Source: Croceicoccus marinus
Lineage (GTDB): Bacteria > Pseudomonadota > Alphaproteobacteria > Sphingomonadales > Sphingomonadaceae
Assembly (NCBI RefSeq): GCF_001661675.2
Contig: NZ_CP019603.1
Location: 1 to 64,000 of the forward strand
Length of the DNA stretch: 64,000 nt
Direction of reading: 5' to 3'
In this document: one piece after another, positions 1-10,012 of the stretch
How positions within the stretch are numbered: position 1 is the stretch's first letter
Layout: the number at the start of each line of letters is the position of its first letter
Translations under genes and position numbers: made by a program
The notes under the pieces: generated by a model
The model's input: the letters and a program-made list of their open reading frames with translations, nothing else
Database searches by the model: none
Told to the model about the DNA's origin: nothing

Positions 1-366
1 CAGTTCCAGGATCGCCGACAGCATATCGGGGTCCTCGGCAAAGCTCTTGTAGATCGTGCGGAGTGATGCTGGAGGCTCCGCGCCGAATTCTGCAAATTGT
101 GGCGCAAGCCATTCGAGCCACGATGCCTCCCGCTCGGGATCCGCTCTGGCATGACCGTGGACGAACAGGTTCACATTGAATGCCCGCTTCGTGCGGCCGC
201 GTGACTCCTGAATCATTGCCCCGCGCCGGCAGCGTCAGTTGCGCCTATGCCAATGGATCCGAGACCGCCCGCTTCAGACACTGCGGCTGCCAGCGAAGGA
301 GTTGAGACCCCGCCATCGGGGCCTGGATCAATGGCACTGTGATTTGAGATCATCGATAAGAGACAT
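1..366 (-). pseudogene. Nitronate monooxygenase (NMO/2-nitropropane dioxygenase family), 5' part, frameshifted and cut by window edge
   Basis: FMN-dependent enzymes of this family oxidise alkyl nitronates. The minus strand from ATG at 366 reads MSLIDDLKSQ. After a frame change near 335-345 it reads PLIQAPMAG, and after another near 304-312 it reads STPSLAAAVSEAGGLGSIG and on to the window edge. QAPMAG followed by the Gly-rich GGLGSIG is the FMN phosphate-binding start of NMO proteins. From about 300 to 1 the frame is open. Both breaks are explained by loss of one base each. The gene continues beyond position 1, so total length is unknown. Family assignment is good; whether the breaks are real or sequencing errors is open. 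Confidence 0.72.
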
Positions 367-467
367 AGGTACGCGGCGAGCGGATTTGATCTGAATGATA
401 GTCCGCTTATGCACGGGACTGGATGCCATGTGAATGGCAGCCTTGTCGGCGCTTGCTGCCCGGATGG

Positions 468-1244
468 TCAGACATATGCCAATGTCGGGTTTCGGCGTAT
501 TCGGACTTTCAAGCGCCCGCTGCTGAACGGCGTGATCTGGTCAACTTCTGCCGGAAAATCTTGGTGAATAGCGTTGGCAGCTTCGCTCGATCCGGCGCCA
601 GAGACCGGACGGTCCCGCTCAGTCGCGGATGTGTCGCTGCGGTAATCGCCGCGACAGGCGCGCATGGCCTTGGCGATGGCCTTGTTGGTCGCATCAAGGT
701 CGAAGCGCTCAGGATCGAACGTCTTACCTGCCCAGCGCCGCATTGCCTTAAGCTCCTCTTGCGTGCAGTCGAGCCATGCTTCCAAGAAGTCGGTATAGCC
801 CGGGTATCCGCCGACATCTTCTGGCGGACCCGACCGTTCGCCGGCGATGCAGCGGGGTACTTGAGCTCGTCCTCAGTTTCGGCACGACGCAATACCAGTT
901 GGTGCTGCCAGTCATCGCCAAAGTCGTATTCATAGGTGATGGTAAGCTTCGCATCGACCTCATAAGGAAATGTCAGATCCTTGAGCTGGACGTCGGTGGC
1001 CTCAAACACCCGTGAGCCATAAGCAGCATCCTGAATAGCCTCGGGCGCGCCAATGATCAGGTCTCGACACGAAATTGATGCAAATGGCTGTCGGTCCAAC
1101 CGAATGCCGCCTGCAACACCTCTTGAAGCTGTGCGAAATTGAGATCGCTCGCAGCTCCAGTGTGCGGGTGATCACTGGCTCGACGCCCACAATCCGGACT
1201 TCTATGCGGATGATATAGGCGTAGGGATTGTGAGGTTTGGGCAT
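468..1244 (-). pseudogene. Plasmid pRiA4b ORF-3 family protein, multiply frameshifted
   Basis: The family is common on alphaproteobacterial plasmids and integrated elements; its function is unknown. The pieces lie in three frames on the minus strand. MPKPHNPYAYIIRIEVRI starts at 1244. It is followed by LQEVLQAAFGWTDSHLHQF near 1080-1130, then by an acidic middle with EYDFGDDWQHQL near 920-950, and then by FLEAWLDCTQEELKAMRRW near 735-790. The order of these blocks matches the family's usual layout, so this is one gene with at least three one-base breaks, not several small genes. The 3' end after about 640 is not conserved, so the stop at 468 is only the end of the last open frame. It sits beside a broken ParDE pair, as expected for former mobile DNA. 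Confidence 0.7.
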
Positions 1245-1387
1245 GGCACGACTTTGCCCGTGATGGCAAAAACCCGCAAGCATGAGGCCCGCGATGGTGG
1301 GGCGTCGGCACCGGCGTGACCGATTTGCGAGTTTCCATGTGTCGGATTGGAATTTCGAAGATCGCGTCTATCGGCGGGCGCGCCCAA

Positions 1388-1677
1388 TTACAGATATCGA
1401 CCGAAGTCCCTGCTGTGGTGAAGAACCCGGACAATCAGAATCGCGCTGCCGGTCGGCCGATAAAAGATGACATGGGCCTGCTGCCTGATCGGCGCAGACC
1501 TGGAGCAAGCTCTTCGGCGCTCCTGCCGAGGCCTGGGTTTTCGAGCAGGGATTGAAAGCAGGATTGCAGCAGATCGCGGTACTTGCGGGCCTGCTCGATG
1601 CCAAACTCGGCAATCGTGTAATCGGCAATCTCGGCAAGATCGGATGCTGCTCGCCTGCTGATTTGCAGGTCAGGCAT
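1388..1677 (-). pseudogene. parE: ParE/RelE-superfamily toxin, frameshifted
   Basis: ParE toxins poison DNA gyrase and are neutralised by the ParD antitoxin. The start MPDLQISRRAASDLAEIADY at 1677 is typical of ParE. The frame holds until about 1490. The natural C-terminus, with HVIFYRPTGSAILIVRVLHH and ending DFGRYL, is in the next frame and stops at 1388. A single-base change near 1485-1495 explains the break. Without the C-terminal strand the toxin should be inactive. The start overlaps the 3' end of the parD remnant, the usual antitoxin-first order. Confidence 0.72.
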
Positions 1678-1919
1678 CTGCGGAGCGGCTACGCTTCTCT
1701 GCTGTTGTCCATATATCGTCCAGCGACTGATCGCTCACGCCACTTTCCAGCCTTCCGCGATCGCCTGCCTCAGTTCGGCCAAGCTGTTCTGCCCTTCCTG
1801 ATCGCGGTACGAGGTCACGAATATTTCGCTGTCGTTCGTGAATGCCCCGCGTGCGATCTGAGCCTTGATCCAGGCATCCTGACTGTCGCTGAGCGTGATG
1901 GTTTTGCGATGGTGGCCAT
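1670..1919 (-). pseudogene. parD: ParD-type antitoxin (ribbon-helix-helix), frameshifted
   Basis: ParD antitoxins bind the toxin and autoregulate the operon. The minus strand contains KTITLSDSQDAWIKAQIARG and later SLAELRQAIAEGW, the usual ParD core and C-terminal arm, followed in another frame by SDQSLDDIWTTAEKRSR just before the parE start. The ATG at 1919 (MATI) is one base out of frame with the core. Further breaks lie near the SEYIRDL segment and at EGLESGV. Restoring one base at each point gives a normal antitoxin of about 80 residues, so these are four separate one-base losses in 250 bp. Confidence 0.68.
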
Positions 1920-2142
1920 GTGCTTCTCCTGCAGAACCGGTATCATACTATTGATGCGGGCGGCAATTGTCCTAGTAAAATTCCTCATGATCAGATGGGC
2001 CGGTTCGCTGGTTAGCGATCGGCCTTCTTCTGATTGACTTATGAAACATTCCGCGGCGGTCGAGATGCTCTACGGGCGCTGGCGTCCTTGTGTCGACGCC
2101 CTTCGTACCGCAAGGTTCGCTGGTTCGTAGCGAGGCACGCGA

Positions 2143-2382
2143 TTGCAGAACGAAGCAATAGCAACCGCCCACCGCAAAAGCCTCGGCTTCGTCTTTTCGG
2201 ATTCCGGGCAGGGCCGGAGCGATTCCGGTGCGAAGATCGTGTGGGGACGCGGGAAGATGGCACCAGAGTGTCCATCGAAAGATGCGAAACGCGGCGGGGC
2301 CGAGCATTTGAAATGCGAATGCGGGGCGGATCTGGTCGCTCCCAAGGGTGAGACCAATACGCATCATTTAGCGCATGCGTGA
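2143..2382 (+). CDS. Small hypothetical ORF with a CoiA-like zinc-ribbon fragment
   Basis: An 80-residue reading frame ends in CECGADLVAPKGETNTHHLA. A CxC motif followed by an Asn-x-His-His segment resembles the N-terminal part of competence protein CoiA-like sequences. No convincing ribosome site is visible and the likeness is short, so this may be a fragment or chance. The rest of 1920-2624 holds several short overlapping frames on both strands and no gene I can support. Confidence 0.28.
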   Translation: MQNEAIATAHRKSLGFVFSDSGQGRSDSGAKIVWGRGKMAPECPSKDAKRGGAEHLKCECGADLVAPKGETNTHHLAHA

Positions 2383-2624
2383 ATCCCGTCCCCTGAGCGT
2401 GCCGTAGGAACCGCAGCCTCCGCAGGTCCTTTGATCCGTAAGCGCGAACTCAAATGCGTCTGCGTCGGTGGCGACAGCCGCGTGCCGCTAGGCTTTGAGT
2501 CACTAACCGAGAACATAATGATGGTGGCCATGGCTGTGGATGCTCTCAAAGCCCGCGTTGCTACTCAGTCATTGACCGCAAAAAATTTGACCCTTCTTTC
2601 GCCCGCGCCTAGAACACCCTCCTG

Positions 2625-2954
2625 ATGCTTCGCCGATTCCATCTCGTCCTGGCTGCGCTTGCCATGCTGGTCGCCCGCTGGCGATGCAATCGGGCATAGC
2701 GCTGGCGGCGGTCCCGATGGATCATGGCGAAATGGCGCAAACCGGGCGTTGCGGCGACGAGGATGCCGGTAACGAAGACAATTCAAGCGCGATGACGCCA
2801 GTGCTGTATCGCGATGTGTTCGGCGGTGTCGCCGCTCGATGCCGCCCCGGTCGAGCGGCTAGCTTTGACGCACCCATCCTTGCGACTTTTCGTTTCGTCC
2901 GAACATCGCGCTTTTTTGGCGAAGCTGCCAACTCCGCCTCCCAGACTTGCGTGA
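2625..2954 (+). pseudogene. Small exported Cys-rich protein of the copper island, frameshifted
   Basis: ATG at 2625 starts MLRRFHLVLAALAMLVA, a signal peptide. One base later the frame must change to read PLAMQSGIALAAVPMDHGEM. Near 2800 it must change again to read QCCIAMCSAVSPLDAAP and end KLPTPPPRLA at 2954. A CCxxMC cluster after a signal peptide, directly before copA, fits a periplasmic metal-binding or copper-sensing accessory protein of the type seen in sphingomonad copper operons. The function is inferred only from context. The first break fits a lost base, the second an extra one. Confidence 0.5.
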
Positions 2955-2990
2955 AATCGTTCTTTTATCGATTTCACGGAGTTTAGGATT

Positions 2991-3305
2991 ATGAATAAGT
3001 TAATGACCGCGGTCGCGCTGGCGATCGCTCTTCCTGGCGTCGCGCACGCCCAGGATGCTCCCGCGGAAAAGCCAAAGATGGAATGCGGCGAGAAGATGAA
3101 GGAGAAGTGCGCGTGCTGCGACAAGATGGCGAGCAAGCCCGTCAGCGGCAATACGGCACCTTCGCGGGATCCGCACGCAGACCATGACATGACTCCGCCG
3201 GCACCGGCACCGGCACCGGCTCCGGCGACGGGCACGCGCACCACTGAGCGTTTAGAACTTCCGAGGGCATTGCCCCGCCGGAAGACCTGTCGTCGCCGTC
3301 AGTGA
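2991..3305 (+). CDS. Small periplasmic metal-binding protein, probably frameshifted at its 3' end
   Basis: MNKLMTAVALAIALPGVAHA is a clear signal peptide with an AHA|QD cleavage site. The mature part has CACCDKM, then a His/Asp stretch (DPHADHDM) and Ala-Pro repeats. As written, the frame runs to 3305 through unlikely Arg-rich sequence. One extra base near 3225 would give the ending DGHAHH and a stop at 3245-3247, a more natural His-rich tail for a copper-binding protein. It lies 18 bp before copA and is probably co-transcribed with it. The role in copper binding is inferred from composition and neighbours. Confidence 0.55.
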   Translation: MNKLMTAVALAIALPGVAHAQDAPAEKPKMECGEKMKEKCACCDKMASKPVSGNTAPSRDPHADHDMTPPAPAPAPAPATGTRTTERLELPRALPRRKTCRRRQ

Positions 3306-3322
3306 GCCTAAGGAATCCATCC

Positions 3323-5326
3323 ATGAATGAACTTGTCCTCGAACGGCGTGCGCTGCTGCGTGCCGCCGCCGTATCCGGCGCAGGCTTCGGCCTAGCGCAA
3401 GCCCTGCCCGCCTGGCCAGCCTCTCTCGAAAGGCCTGGTCCGGCCCCTGCCTACCGTCAGTGGCAACGACATCTCGCTCGCTATCGGTCAGGTCAGCGTA
3501 GAGGTCGACGGCGAAGTCAGCCGTGCGATCGGCATCAACGGCACCGTGCCGGGACCGCTGATCCGCCTGAAGGAAGGCCAGCGCGTCCGCCTGCGCGTGC
3601 AGAACACGCTCGACGAAGACAGCTCGATCCACTGGCACGGCCTCCTGGTGCCGTTCGAAATGGACGGTGTTCCAGGAGTCAGCTTTCCCGGCATCATGCC
3701 GCGCTCGAGCTTCGAATACGAGTTCGATCTCAGCCACGCGGGGACCTACTGGTACCACAGCCACAGCGCCTATCAGGAAGAGGACGGCGTCTACGGCCCG
3801 ATCGTGATCGATCCTGCGGGCCCGACCCGGTGGCCTATGACCGCGAGCATGTGCTGGTTCTGTCGGACCACAGCCCGCTTGCGGGCGCGACGATCTACCG
3901 CAAGCTCAAGCAGATGGGCGGGCCCTATTTCAACCGCCAGCGGATGACGCTGTCGGGCCTGATGGCCGGCAAAGACCTTACCGCGCAGGAGCGCTGGGAA
4001 TGGGCGCAAATGCGGATGGACGCGGCGGACATCGCGGACGTCACCGGCTCGACCTACGCCTTCACCATCAACGGGTTCGGACCTTACGACAACTGGACCG
4101 GCCTGTTCACGCCGGGTGAGCGCGTAAGGCTGCGGGTCATCAACGCCTCGGCGCAGACGACTTTCAACATCCGCATCCCCGAACTCCGATGACGGTCGTG
4201 CAGGCCGACGGCCTTAATGTGCGGCCCGTGACCGTAGACGAGTTCCAAATCGGCACCGCGGAGACCTACGACGTCGTCGTCACTCCCGAAGATCGGGCCT
4301 ACAGTTTCGTCAGCGAAGCGAGCGACCGGTCAGGCTTGGGCCGGGCCACGCTCGCTCCGCACGAGGGTATGAGTGCGCCGGTTCCGCCGCTGCGCCCGCG
4401 CCCCCTCCTCACCATGAAGGACATGGGCATGGGCGACATGGACCATTCCGGCATGGGACATGGCGGTATGGAACATGGCGCGATGAGCGTTGGATCAACC
4501 GACCCTGAGAAGATGCGCGGCGTCGATCCGACTGCCCAACAGAACGCCTCCGGCGAGTTGTGGAAGCTGACCGGCTGGAAAGAGACAGGCGCTGCGGCGG
4601 CAACGGCAGCAGCGGCTGGCATGGCGGACATGGATCACGCGGCGATGGGGCACGGCCCGAGCGCTAGTCCGGTAACAGCCGCCACCCCCGTCGATCACGC
4701 AGCGATGGGCCATCCGATGCCCGCGCCAGCGTCAGCTGGCCAGGCGGCCGCTCCGATGGACCACGGCTCGATGGGGATGCGGGACTTCGCCATTGCGCCG
4801 CAGGTCGACAAGAACCCCGGCGTGCAGACGATCTCGCCGATGCCGGTCGACCGCATGGGGCGATCCTGGGACGGGTCTTGAGGACGTCGGACACCGGGTC
4901 CTCACCTACCGCGATCTCATGGCGCTCGAGCGCAATCCCGACGTGCGCGCGCCGTCCCGACAGCTCGACATCCACCTGACCGGTAACATGGAGCGCTACA
5001 TGTGGTCGTTCGACGGCGTGAAGATGAGCGAGCCGGCCGAGCCGATCCCGTTCCGCCATAACGAGCGCGTGCGCGTGAGGCTCGTCAACGACACGATGAT
5101 GCAGCACCCCATCCACTTGCACGGTCATTTCTTCGAGCTGGTGACAGGGCACGGCGCCCTTAGCCCGCGCAAGCACACGGTGAACGTCCAGCCCGGCGGG
5201 ACGGCGACCTTCGACGTCACCCTCGACGCACAGGGTGACTGGGCGTTCCACTGCCACAATCTCTATCACATGACCGCCGGGATGATGCGTGTCGTCTCCG
5301 TCCGTCCCGAGAAGGGAGGCGCGTAA
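3323..5326 (+). pseudogene. copA: CopA/PcoA-type periplasmic multicopper oxidase, at least four frameshifts
   Basis: CopA oxidises Cu(I) and sequesters copper in the periplasm. It starts at 3323 with a Tat-like leader (ERRALLRAAAVSGAGFG). Copper-ligand motifs appear in order: SSIHWHGLLVPFEMDG (about 3620), GTYWYHSHSAYQEEDG (about 3745), HPIHLHGHFFEL (about 5108) and WAFHCHNLYHM (about 5240). Between the second and third lies a Met/His-rich segment with repeated MDHxxMGH. Reading frame changes are needed near 3435, 3820, 4180 and 4860. The first three fit single-base losses and the last a gained base. With these corrected the protein is complete, about 665 residues. The SD-like AAGGAAT precedes the ATG. 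As written no full CopA can be made. Confidence 0.88.
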
Positions 5327-5327
5327 G

Positions 5328-6447
5328 ATGATCTCGCTCCACAGACTACCGCTCCTTGCGGCCGTCGCCTTCGCCAGCGCGCCTGTGCTCGCACAGGACC
5401 AGGCCGCGGCGCCTAAGCAGCCCGCTCCGGCTGAGACGACCTGCGCTCCCGAACACGCCGCCATGGGCCATTGCACGCTGCCGGCAGAGCAAGCAGCTCC
5501 TGCTCAGGCGCAACCCGGGTCTCAGGCCGCTTCAGCCTGCACGCCCGAGCATGCTGCGATGGGACATTGCCACCGCGCCTAGGCCTTCGCCCGCAACAAA
5601 ATCGGAACCGGCGGGACCGACCCAACCCGCGTGCTCTCCGGAACACGCGGCGATGGGGCATTGCACTCCGGCGGCAACCATGGGTGCCGAGGGAACGGAC
5701 CTGGCGGCAGGCTCGGGAACGGCTCCGCCGGTGCCCACCGACTACGCGGCCGATGCGATCTATGGACCTTCGGCGATGGCGTCGGGGCGTCACCATCTCT
5801 CGCTGCATCACGGCGGCCAGAACTTCTTCATGGCGATCCTCAACATCGCCGAGGTAAAGGTTAAGAATGGGCGCGATGCCTACGAGTGGGGCGGCGAAGC
5901 CTGGTATGGCGGCGACATCAACCGCCTGGTCGTAAAGACGGAAGGAGAAGGCGAGTTTGGTGCGGGCGTGGAATCCGCCGAGGTCCAGGCGCTCTACAGC
6001 CGCGCCATCGGGCCCTATTTCGATCTACAGGCAGGCGTCCGCTACGATTTCGAGCCGGATCCGTCGCGCGTCTACGCCACCATCGGGTTTGAAGGATTGG
6101 CGCCGGGATTCTTCGACGTCGAAGGCGCGCTGTTCCTGTCGGACCGGGGCGAGCTGATGGGACGATTGGAAGGCTATTACGACCAGCGCATTACGCAGCA
6201 GCTGATCCTGCAACCGCGCGCCGAGCTCAATTTCGCCGCCCAGAACAGCGAAGACATCGGGGTCGGCGCGGGCCTGACCGATGCCGAGATCGGAGTCCGG
6301 CTGCGCTACGACATCGCCCGCGAGTTCGCGCCCTATATCGGGGTCCAGTACGAGCGCGCCTTCGACGGGACGCGCGATTTCCTGCGCGCCGAGGGCGAAG
6401 CCACCGGCGGCTGGAATTTTCTGGGCGGCATCCGTTTCTGGTTCTGA
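5328..6447 (+). pseudogene. copB: CopB/PcoB outer-membrane copper resistance protein, one frameshift
   Basis: CopB is an outer-membrane beta-barrel made together with CopA. The start MISLHRLPLLAAVAFASA at 5328 is a signal peptide, one base after the copA stop. The N-terminal part carries three copies of a repeat like PEHAAMGHC, likely metal-binding. The first frame stops at 5582. The barrel domain continues in the next frame from about 5570 (SPATKSEPAGPTQ) to HHLSLHHGGQNFFMAIL, RYDFEPDPSRVYATIGFEGL and the final aromatic GGIRFWF at 6447. One extra C near 5567 explains the break. Corrected length is about 373 residues, normal for CopB. Confidence 0.86.
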
Positions 6448-6460
6448 GGGGAGAAAGAGA

Positions 6461-6767
6461 ATGCTGATATCGACCACGATTGCCTCTCCACTGGCGCTCC
6501 AGGCGACACCTGCGCCCGCGCCGCATGCCGGACATGGGCACGAGATGACTCCGCGACCCGCTTCGGCGAGCGCGGAGGTGCGAGGGCCATGTTCCGGCCG
6601 AGGATATCGCGCGCCTGCTGCGCGACAAGCCGACTGGAGTGACAGGGCTGGCGGTCGCAGAAATGCCTCTCGGATCGCCCGGCATGGAAGAGGGCGATCA
6701 AAAACAAGCCTATCAGGTCTTGGCCTTCGGTCCCTTGGGGCAGTCAATATTCAACAGGTACAATTGA
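6461..6767 (+). pseudogene. Chimeric remnant: exported leader joined to the C-terminal half of a DUF411 metal-binding protein
   Basis: The frame from ATG 6461 starts MLISTTIASPLALQA and continues PHAGHGHEM. From about 6590 the matching sequence is one frame over: CEGHVPAEDIARLLRDKP, GLAVAEMPLGSPGMEEGDQK and a stop at 6765-6767 after FNRYN. EGHVPA followed by MPLGSPGME is the C-terminal hallmark of DUF411 (COG3019) proteins, which accompany copper systems. The usual N-terminal half, with its paired cysteines, is absent, so an internal deletion seems to have joined a different leader to the DUF411 end, with a frameshift at or near the joint. Confidence 0.6.
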
Positions 6768-6787
6768 ACGATAACTGGAGAGTGTCC

Positions 6788-7099
6788 ATGAAACAGATCC
6801 TTTTTGCACTTGCCGCCACCGCCCTTTTTTCAACCCCAGCCAATGCCCAAAGCGCTGCCGAAGGTCAGCCTTCGCAGGCTGACAAACCCGCTCCAAAACC
6901 TCAGGCCTGTGAGATGATGCACGGGACGACCAAGATGCGCGGCGTGATGGTCAAGGGCAAAGACGGGAAGATGGTCTGCCAGATGACGGATCATGGGGCC
7001 ACGGATCACGGCCAGATAGACCATTCGCAAATGGACCACCACGATATGAAACATTCGCCGACGACAAAGGACGCGCACGCAGGCCACCGTCCGAAATAA
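6788..7099 (+). CDS. Small periplasmic Met/His-rich protein of the copper island
   Basis: A 103-residue protein. MKQILFALAATALFSTPANA is a signal peptide cut before QSAAEG. The mature chain has CEMMHGTTKMRGVMVKGKDG and then a tail of DHGxxDH and HSQMDHHDMKH repeats. Dense Met and His after a signal peptide fit copper or silver binding in the periplasm. The frame is intact, unlike its neighbours. It starts 20 bp after the DUF411 remnant. No named family is claimed. Confidence 0.6.
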   Translation: MKQILFALAATALFSTPANAQSAAEGQPSQADKPAPKPQACEMMHGTTKMRGVMVKGKDGKMVCQMTDHGATDHGQIDHSQMDHHDMKHSPTTKDAHAGHRPK

Positions 7100-7166
7100 G
7101 AGTCGGGGCAAGGCGCGGGCCAAGAAGAGGCTTTTCTGCTTGCCCCTTGTCCGAGGGAACGAGATC

Positions 7167-7499
7167 ATGACCATCTATACCTGTCGGATGCACCCCGATA
7201 TCAGGCAGGTAGAACCGGACGATTGCCCGAAATGCGGCATGCATTTCGTTCCCGAAGATAACATCGGCGCTGAATATTTGGGCTCCAATGATCAGCATGA
7301 CGATCACGCTCATTGTCGCGGGCCAGGCACCGGTCGTGTAGCAGAAGACGGTCGCTATGCTTCGGGTGCGCTGACGGCGACAATGCACATTGCAGACGAC
7401 AGCGGCGATACAGGGCTGCAAGGTATGGAACTTGTTCGCGTACCGCCGGGCGCTAAGTATGAGCGTGGCTATCTTGGGTCTCGATCATGCCTTCAGTAA
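7167..7499 (+). CDS. Heavy-metal-binding domain (HMBD) protein, probably truncated
   Basis: The first 33 residues, YTCRMHPDIRQVEPDDCPKC followed by GM, match the short heavy-metal-binding domain found at the N-terminus of copper ATPases and CusB-like proteins. Key residues are Cys6, Met-His-Pro, and the CPKCGM pair. A short HDDHAH segment follows. From about residue 50 the sequence no longer looks like any metal-transport protein, so the natural 3' end is probably lost at the border with the hut locus. The upstream ATG at 7167 follows GGGAACGAG. No trace of a P-type ATPase was found downstream. Confidence 0.5.
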   Translation: MTIYTCRMHPDIRQVEPDDCPKCGMHFVPEDNIGAEYLGSNDQHDDHAHCRGPGTGRVAEDGRYASGALTATMHIADDSGDTGLQGMELVRVPPGAKYERGYLGSRSCLQ

Positions 7500-7513
7500 A
7501 CGTCGAAAGCCCG

Positions 7514-9184
7514 TCATGTTGATAATATGCCGGGCAGGTCCAAGCCCTTGTCACGCGCGCAATCGATAGCGATGTCATAGCCAGCATCGGCGTGACGCAT
7601 CACGCCGCTTGCCGGGTCGTTCCAGAGCACACGTTCAAGCCGTTTCGCTGCCGCCTCGGTCCCGTCGGCGACGATGACCATTCCGGAATGCTGCGAATAG
7701 CCCATGCCGACCCCACCGCCATGATGCAGTGACACCCATGTTGCGCCGCTGGCAGTGTTCAGAAGCGCGTTCAGCAGCGGCCAGTCACTGACGGCATCGG
7801 TTCCGTCCTTCATCGCCTCAGTCTCGCGATTGGGGCTGGCCACAGATCCGCTGTCGAGGTGGTCGCGACCGATAACGACCGGGGCGTTCAACTCACCCTT
7901 CGCCACCATCTCGTTGAACGCCATGCCCAACCGGTGCCGGTCGCCCAGACCGACCCAGCAGATCCGCGCGGGCAGGCCCTGGAAGTGAATCTTCTCCCGC
8001 GCCATGTCGAGCCAGCGATGAAGCTGGACGTCGTCGGGCATCAGTTCCTTCACCTTCTGATCGGTGCGGTAGATGTCCTCGGGATCACCCGACAACGCGG
8101 CCCAGCGGAACGGGCCGATGCCGCGGCAGAACAGCGGGCGGATATAGGCCGGGACGAAGCCGGGAAAGTCGAAGGCATTCTCAACGCCCTCGTCCTTGGC
8201 GACTTGGCGGATGTTGTTGCCGTAATCGACGGTGGGTACGCCAGCCGACTGGAAGTCGAGCATGGCGCGCACATGCACCGCCATCGATGCCTTAGCGGCC
8301 ATTGCCACCGCCTCTGGCTCACGCTCCCGCCTTTCGATCCAGTCGCCCACGCTCCAGCCTGCGGGGAGATAGCCATTTACCGGGTCATGCGCGCTGGTCT
8401 GATCTGTCAGCAGATCGGGACGGATTCCGCGCGCGAACATCTCGGGGAGTATCTCGGCGGCATTGCCCAGCAGGCCGACCGACAAGGGTTTCTTTGCCGC
8501 ATTGGCCTCTTCGATGATGGCCATGGCCTCCTCGATCGTTTCGGTGCTGCGGTCGAGATAGCCGGTGCGAAGGCGCATCTCGATCCGGCTAGGCTGGCAC
8601 TCGATGGCAAGGCACGATGCACCCGCCATCACCGCCGCTAGCGGCTGCGCGCCGCCCATGCCGCCAAGCCCCGCCGTCAGCAGCCAGCGTCCGGAAAGGT
8701 CGCCGTCGTAATGCTGCCGCCCCATCTCGGCGAAAGTTTCATAGGTGCCCTGAACGATGCCCTGCGTGCCTATATATATCCATGACCCGGCCGTCATCTG
8801 ACCGTACATCGCAAGGCCTTTCTTATCGAGCTCTCCGAAATGCTCCCAGTTCGCCCACTTCGGGACAAGGTTGGAATTGGCGATCAGCACGCGCGGCGCA
8901 TCGGCATGGGTGCGGAACACGCCGACCGGCTTGCCCGATTGCACCAGCAGCGTCTCGTCATCCTTCAACCGCTTCAGCGTCTCGACGATCTTGTCATAGC
9001 TTTCCCAGTCACGCGCGGCGCGGCCGATGCCGCCATAGACAACCAACTCCTCGGGCCGTTCGGCCACGTCGGGGTGCAGATTGTTCATCAGCATGCGCAT
9101 GGGCGCTTCGGTCAGCCAACTCTGCGCCGAGATTTCGCTACCGGTCGCCGGGCGGATCACGCGGGTGTTGTCGATGCGGGTCAT
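7514..9184 (-). CDS. hutU: Urocanate hydratase
   Basis: HutU converts urocanate to imidazolonepropionate using tightly bound NAD+, the second step of histidine breakdown in the cytoplasm. At 556 residues it has the normal length. [20 protein letters not shown] is the NAD-binding glycine-rich segment, and [17 protein letters not shown] and [16 protein letters not shown] are conserved urocanase blocks. It is the last gene of hutI-hutH-hutG-hutU, starting three bases after hutG ends. No terminator was seen after it. The copper-island HMBD gene ends 14 bp beyond its stop on the other strand. Confidence 0.97.
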   Translation of the reverse strand: MTRIDNTRVIRPATGSEISAQSWLTEAPMRMLMNNLHPDVAERPEELVVYGGIGRAARDWESYDKIVETLKRLKDDETLLVQSGKPVGVFRTHADAPRVLIANSNLVPKWANWEHFGELDKKGLAMYGQMTAGSWIYIGTQGIVQGTYETFAEMGRQHYDGDLSGRWLLTAGLGGMGGAQPLAAVMAGASCLAIECQPSRIEMRLRTGYLDRSTETIEEAMAIIEEANAAKKPLSVGLLGNAAEILPEMFARGIRPDLLTDQTSAHDPVNGYLPAGWSVGDWIERREREPEAVAMAAKASMAVHVRAMLDFQSAGVPTVDYGNNIRQVAKDEGVENAFDFPGFVPAYIRPLFCRGIGPFRWAALSGDPEDIYRTDQKVKELMPDDVQLHRWLDMAREKIHFQGLPARICWVGLGDRHRLGMAFNEMVAKGELNAPVVIGRDHLDSGSVASPNRETEAMKDGTDAVSDWPLLNALLNTASGATWVSLHHGGGVGMGYSQHSGMVIVADGTEAAAKRLERVLWNDPASGVMRHADAGYDIAIDCARDKGLDLPGILST

Positions 9185-9187
9185 TGA

Positions 9188-10012
9188 TCAGTCTTCCTGG
9201 GATTGATGGCTGTAGGCGAAGGCAAGGCAGGCCTTCAAAATGTCAGAAAGAATCGCGGCCAGCGGAGCTGCGCGTTCGGGGTTGTATGGTGTGGGCCAGT
9301 TCGCCGGGGTCGGCATATCGGGCTCGTCGGCATAGCCGCGAATGGCGAGTTCCATCTGGATCGCGTGAATGCCCTTGGCGGGCTGGCCATAATGGCGCGT
9401 GGTCCAACCACCACGGAAGCGGCCGTTCAGAACATGGCTGTGATCGCTCTGTGCGCAGATCGCCGCAACCGCCCCGGCCAGCGCGGCATCACAGGTTTCT
9501 CCGCCATTGGTGCCGATGTTGAATTGCGGAAGTTCACCATCGAACAGTCGAGGAATGCGGCTGCGGATCGAATGAGCGTCATAGAGAACGACGGTGGGGT
9601 GCTCCGAACGCAGCCGCGCCAGTTCGTCATCAATCGCCGCATGATAGGGCCTGAACCAGCGCGCACGGCGCCGGGCGACCTCCTCGTCATCCGGAACCTC
9701 CCCATCATACAGCGGTTCGCCGTCAAAGTCGGTCGTGGGGCACAGTTCGGTCGTCGCCTGCCCGGGATAGAGCGAGACGCCGAATGGATCGCGGTTCACG
9801 TCGATCACACTGCGCGAGATGGTAGTGCGCACGGTTGTGGCACCCAGATCCCGGGCAAAGACGTAAAGCCTGTCCACCCACCAGTCGGCATCACGCCGCG
9901 CCAGCCAGGGCGAACGGAAGGCGCCGTCCACATCGGCCAGATCGCTGCCCGTGTGGGGAAAGGCGACCACGAGCGGCGCAGCGCCGCGATGGATTTCAAG
10001 CCAGTCGGTCAT
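9188..10012 (-). CDS. hutG: N-formylglutamate deformylase (N-formylglutamate amidohydrolase)
   Basis: HutG splits N-formylglutamate into glutamate and formate, the last step of the five-enzyme histidine pathway. The protein is 274 residues. [10 protein letters not shown] near the N-terminus, [20 protein letters not shown] and the [17 protein letters not shown] segment (metal-ligand His) match the amidohydrolase family. Its start overlaps the hutH stop by four bases (ATGA), so translation is coupled. Together with hutF, and with no hutG-type formimidase, it shows that this organism uses the formylglutamate branch. Confidence 0.95.
   Translation of the reverse strand: MTDWLEIHRGAAPLVVAFPHTGSDLADVDGAFRSPWLARRDADWWVDRLYVFARDLGATTVRTTISRSVIDVNRDPFGVSLYPGQATTELCPTTDFDGEPLYDGEVPDDEEVARRRARWFRPYHAAIDDELARLRSEHPTVVLYDAHSIRSRIPRLFDGELPQFNIGTNGGETCDAALAGAVAAICAQSDHSHVLNGRFRGGWTTRHYGQPAKGIHAIQMELAIRGYADEPDMPTPANWPTPYNPERAAPLAAILSDILKACLAFAYSHQSQED

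Noticed and set aside
423..935. Long plus-strand frame over the pRiA4b-like region
   Set aside because: Lies antisense to recognisable pRiA4b ORF-3 blocks and has no protein-like features of its own.
3203..3225. Tandem GCACCG/CCGGCA repeats
   Set aside because: Simple Ala-Pro coding repeats in the small metal-binding protein, not a CRISPR or regulatory array.
4664..5476. 270-codon minus-strand frame inside copA/copB
   Set aside because: Antisense shadow of GC-rich copper genes; the plus strand carries clear cupredoxin ligands.
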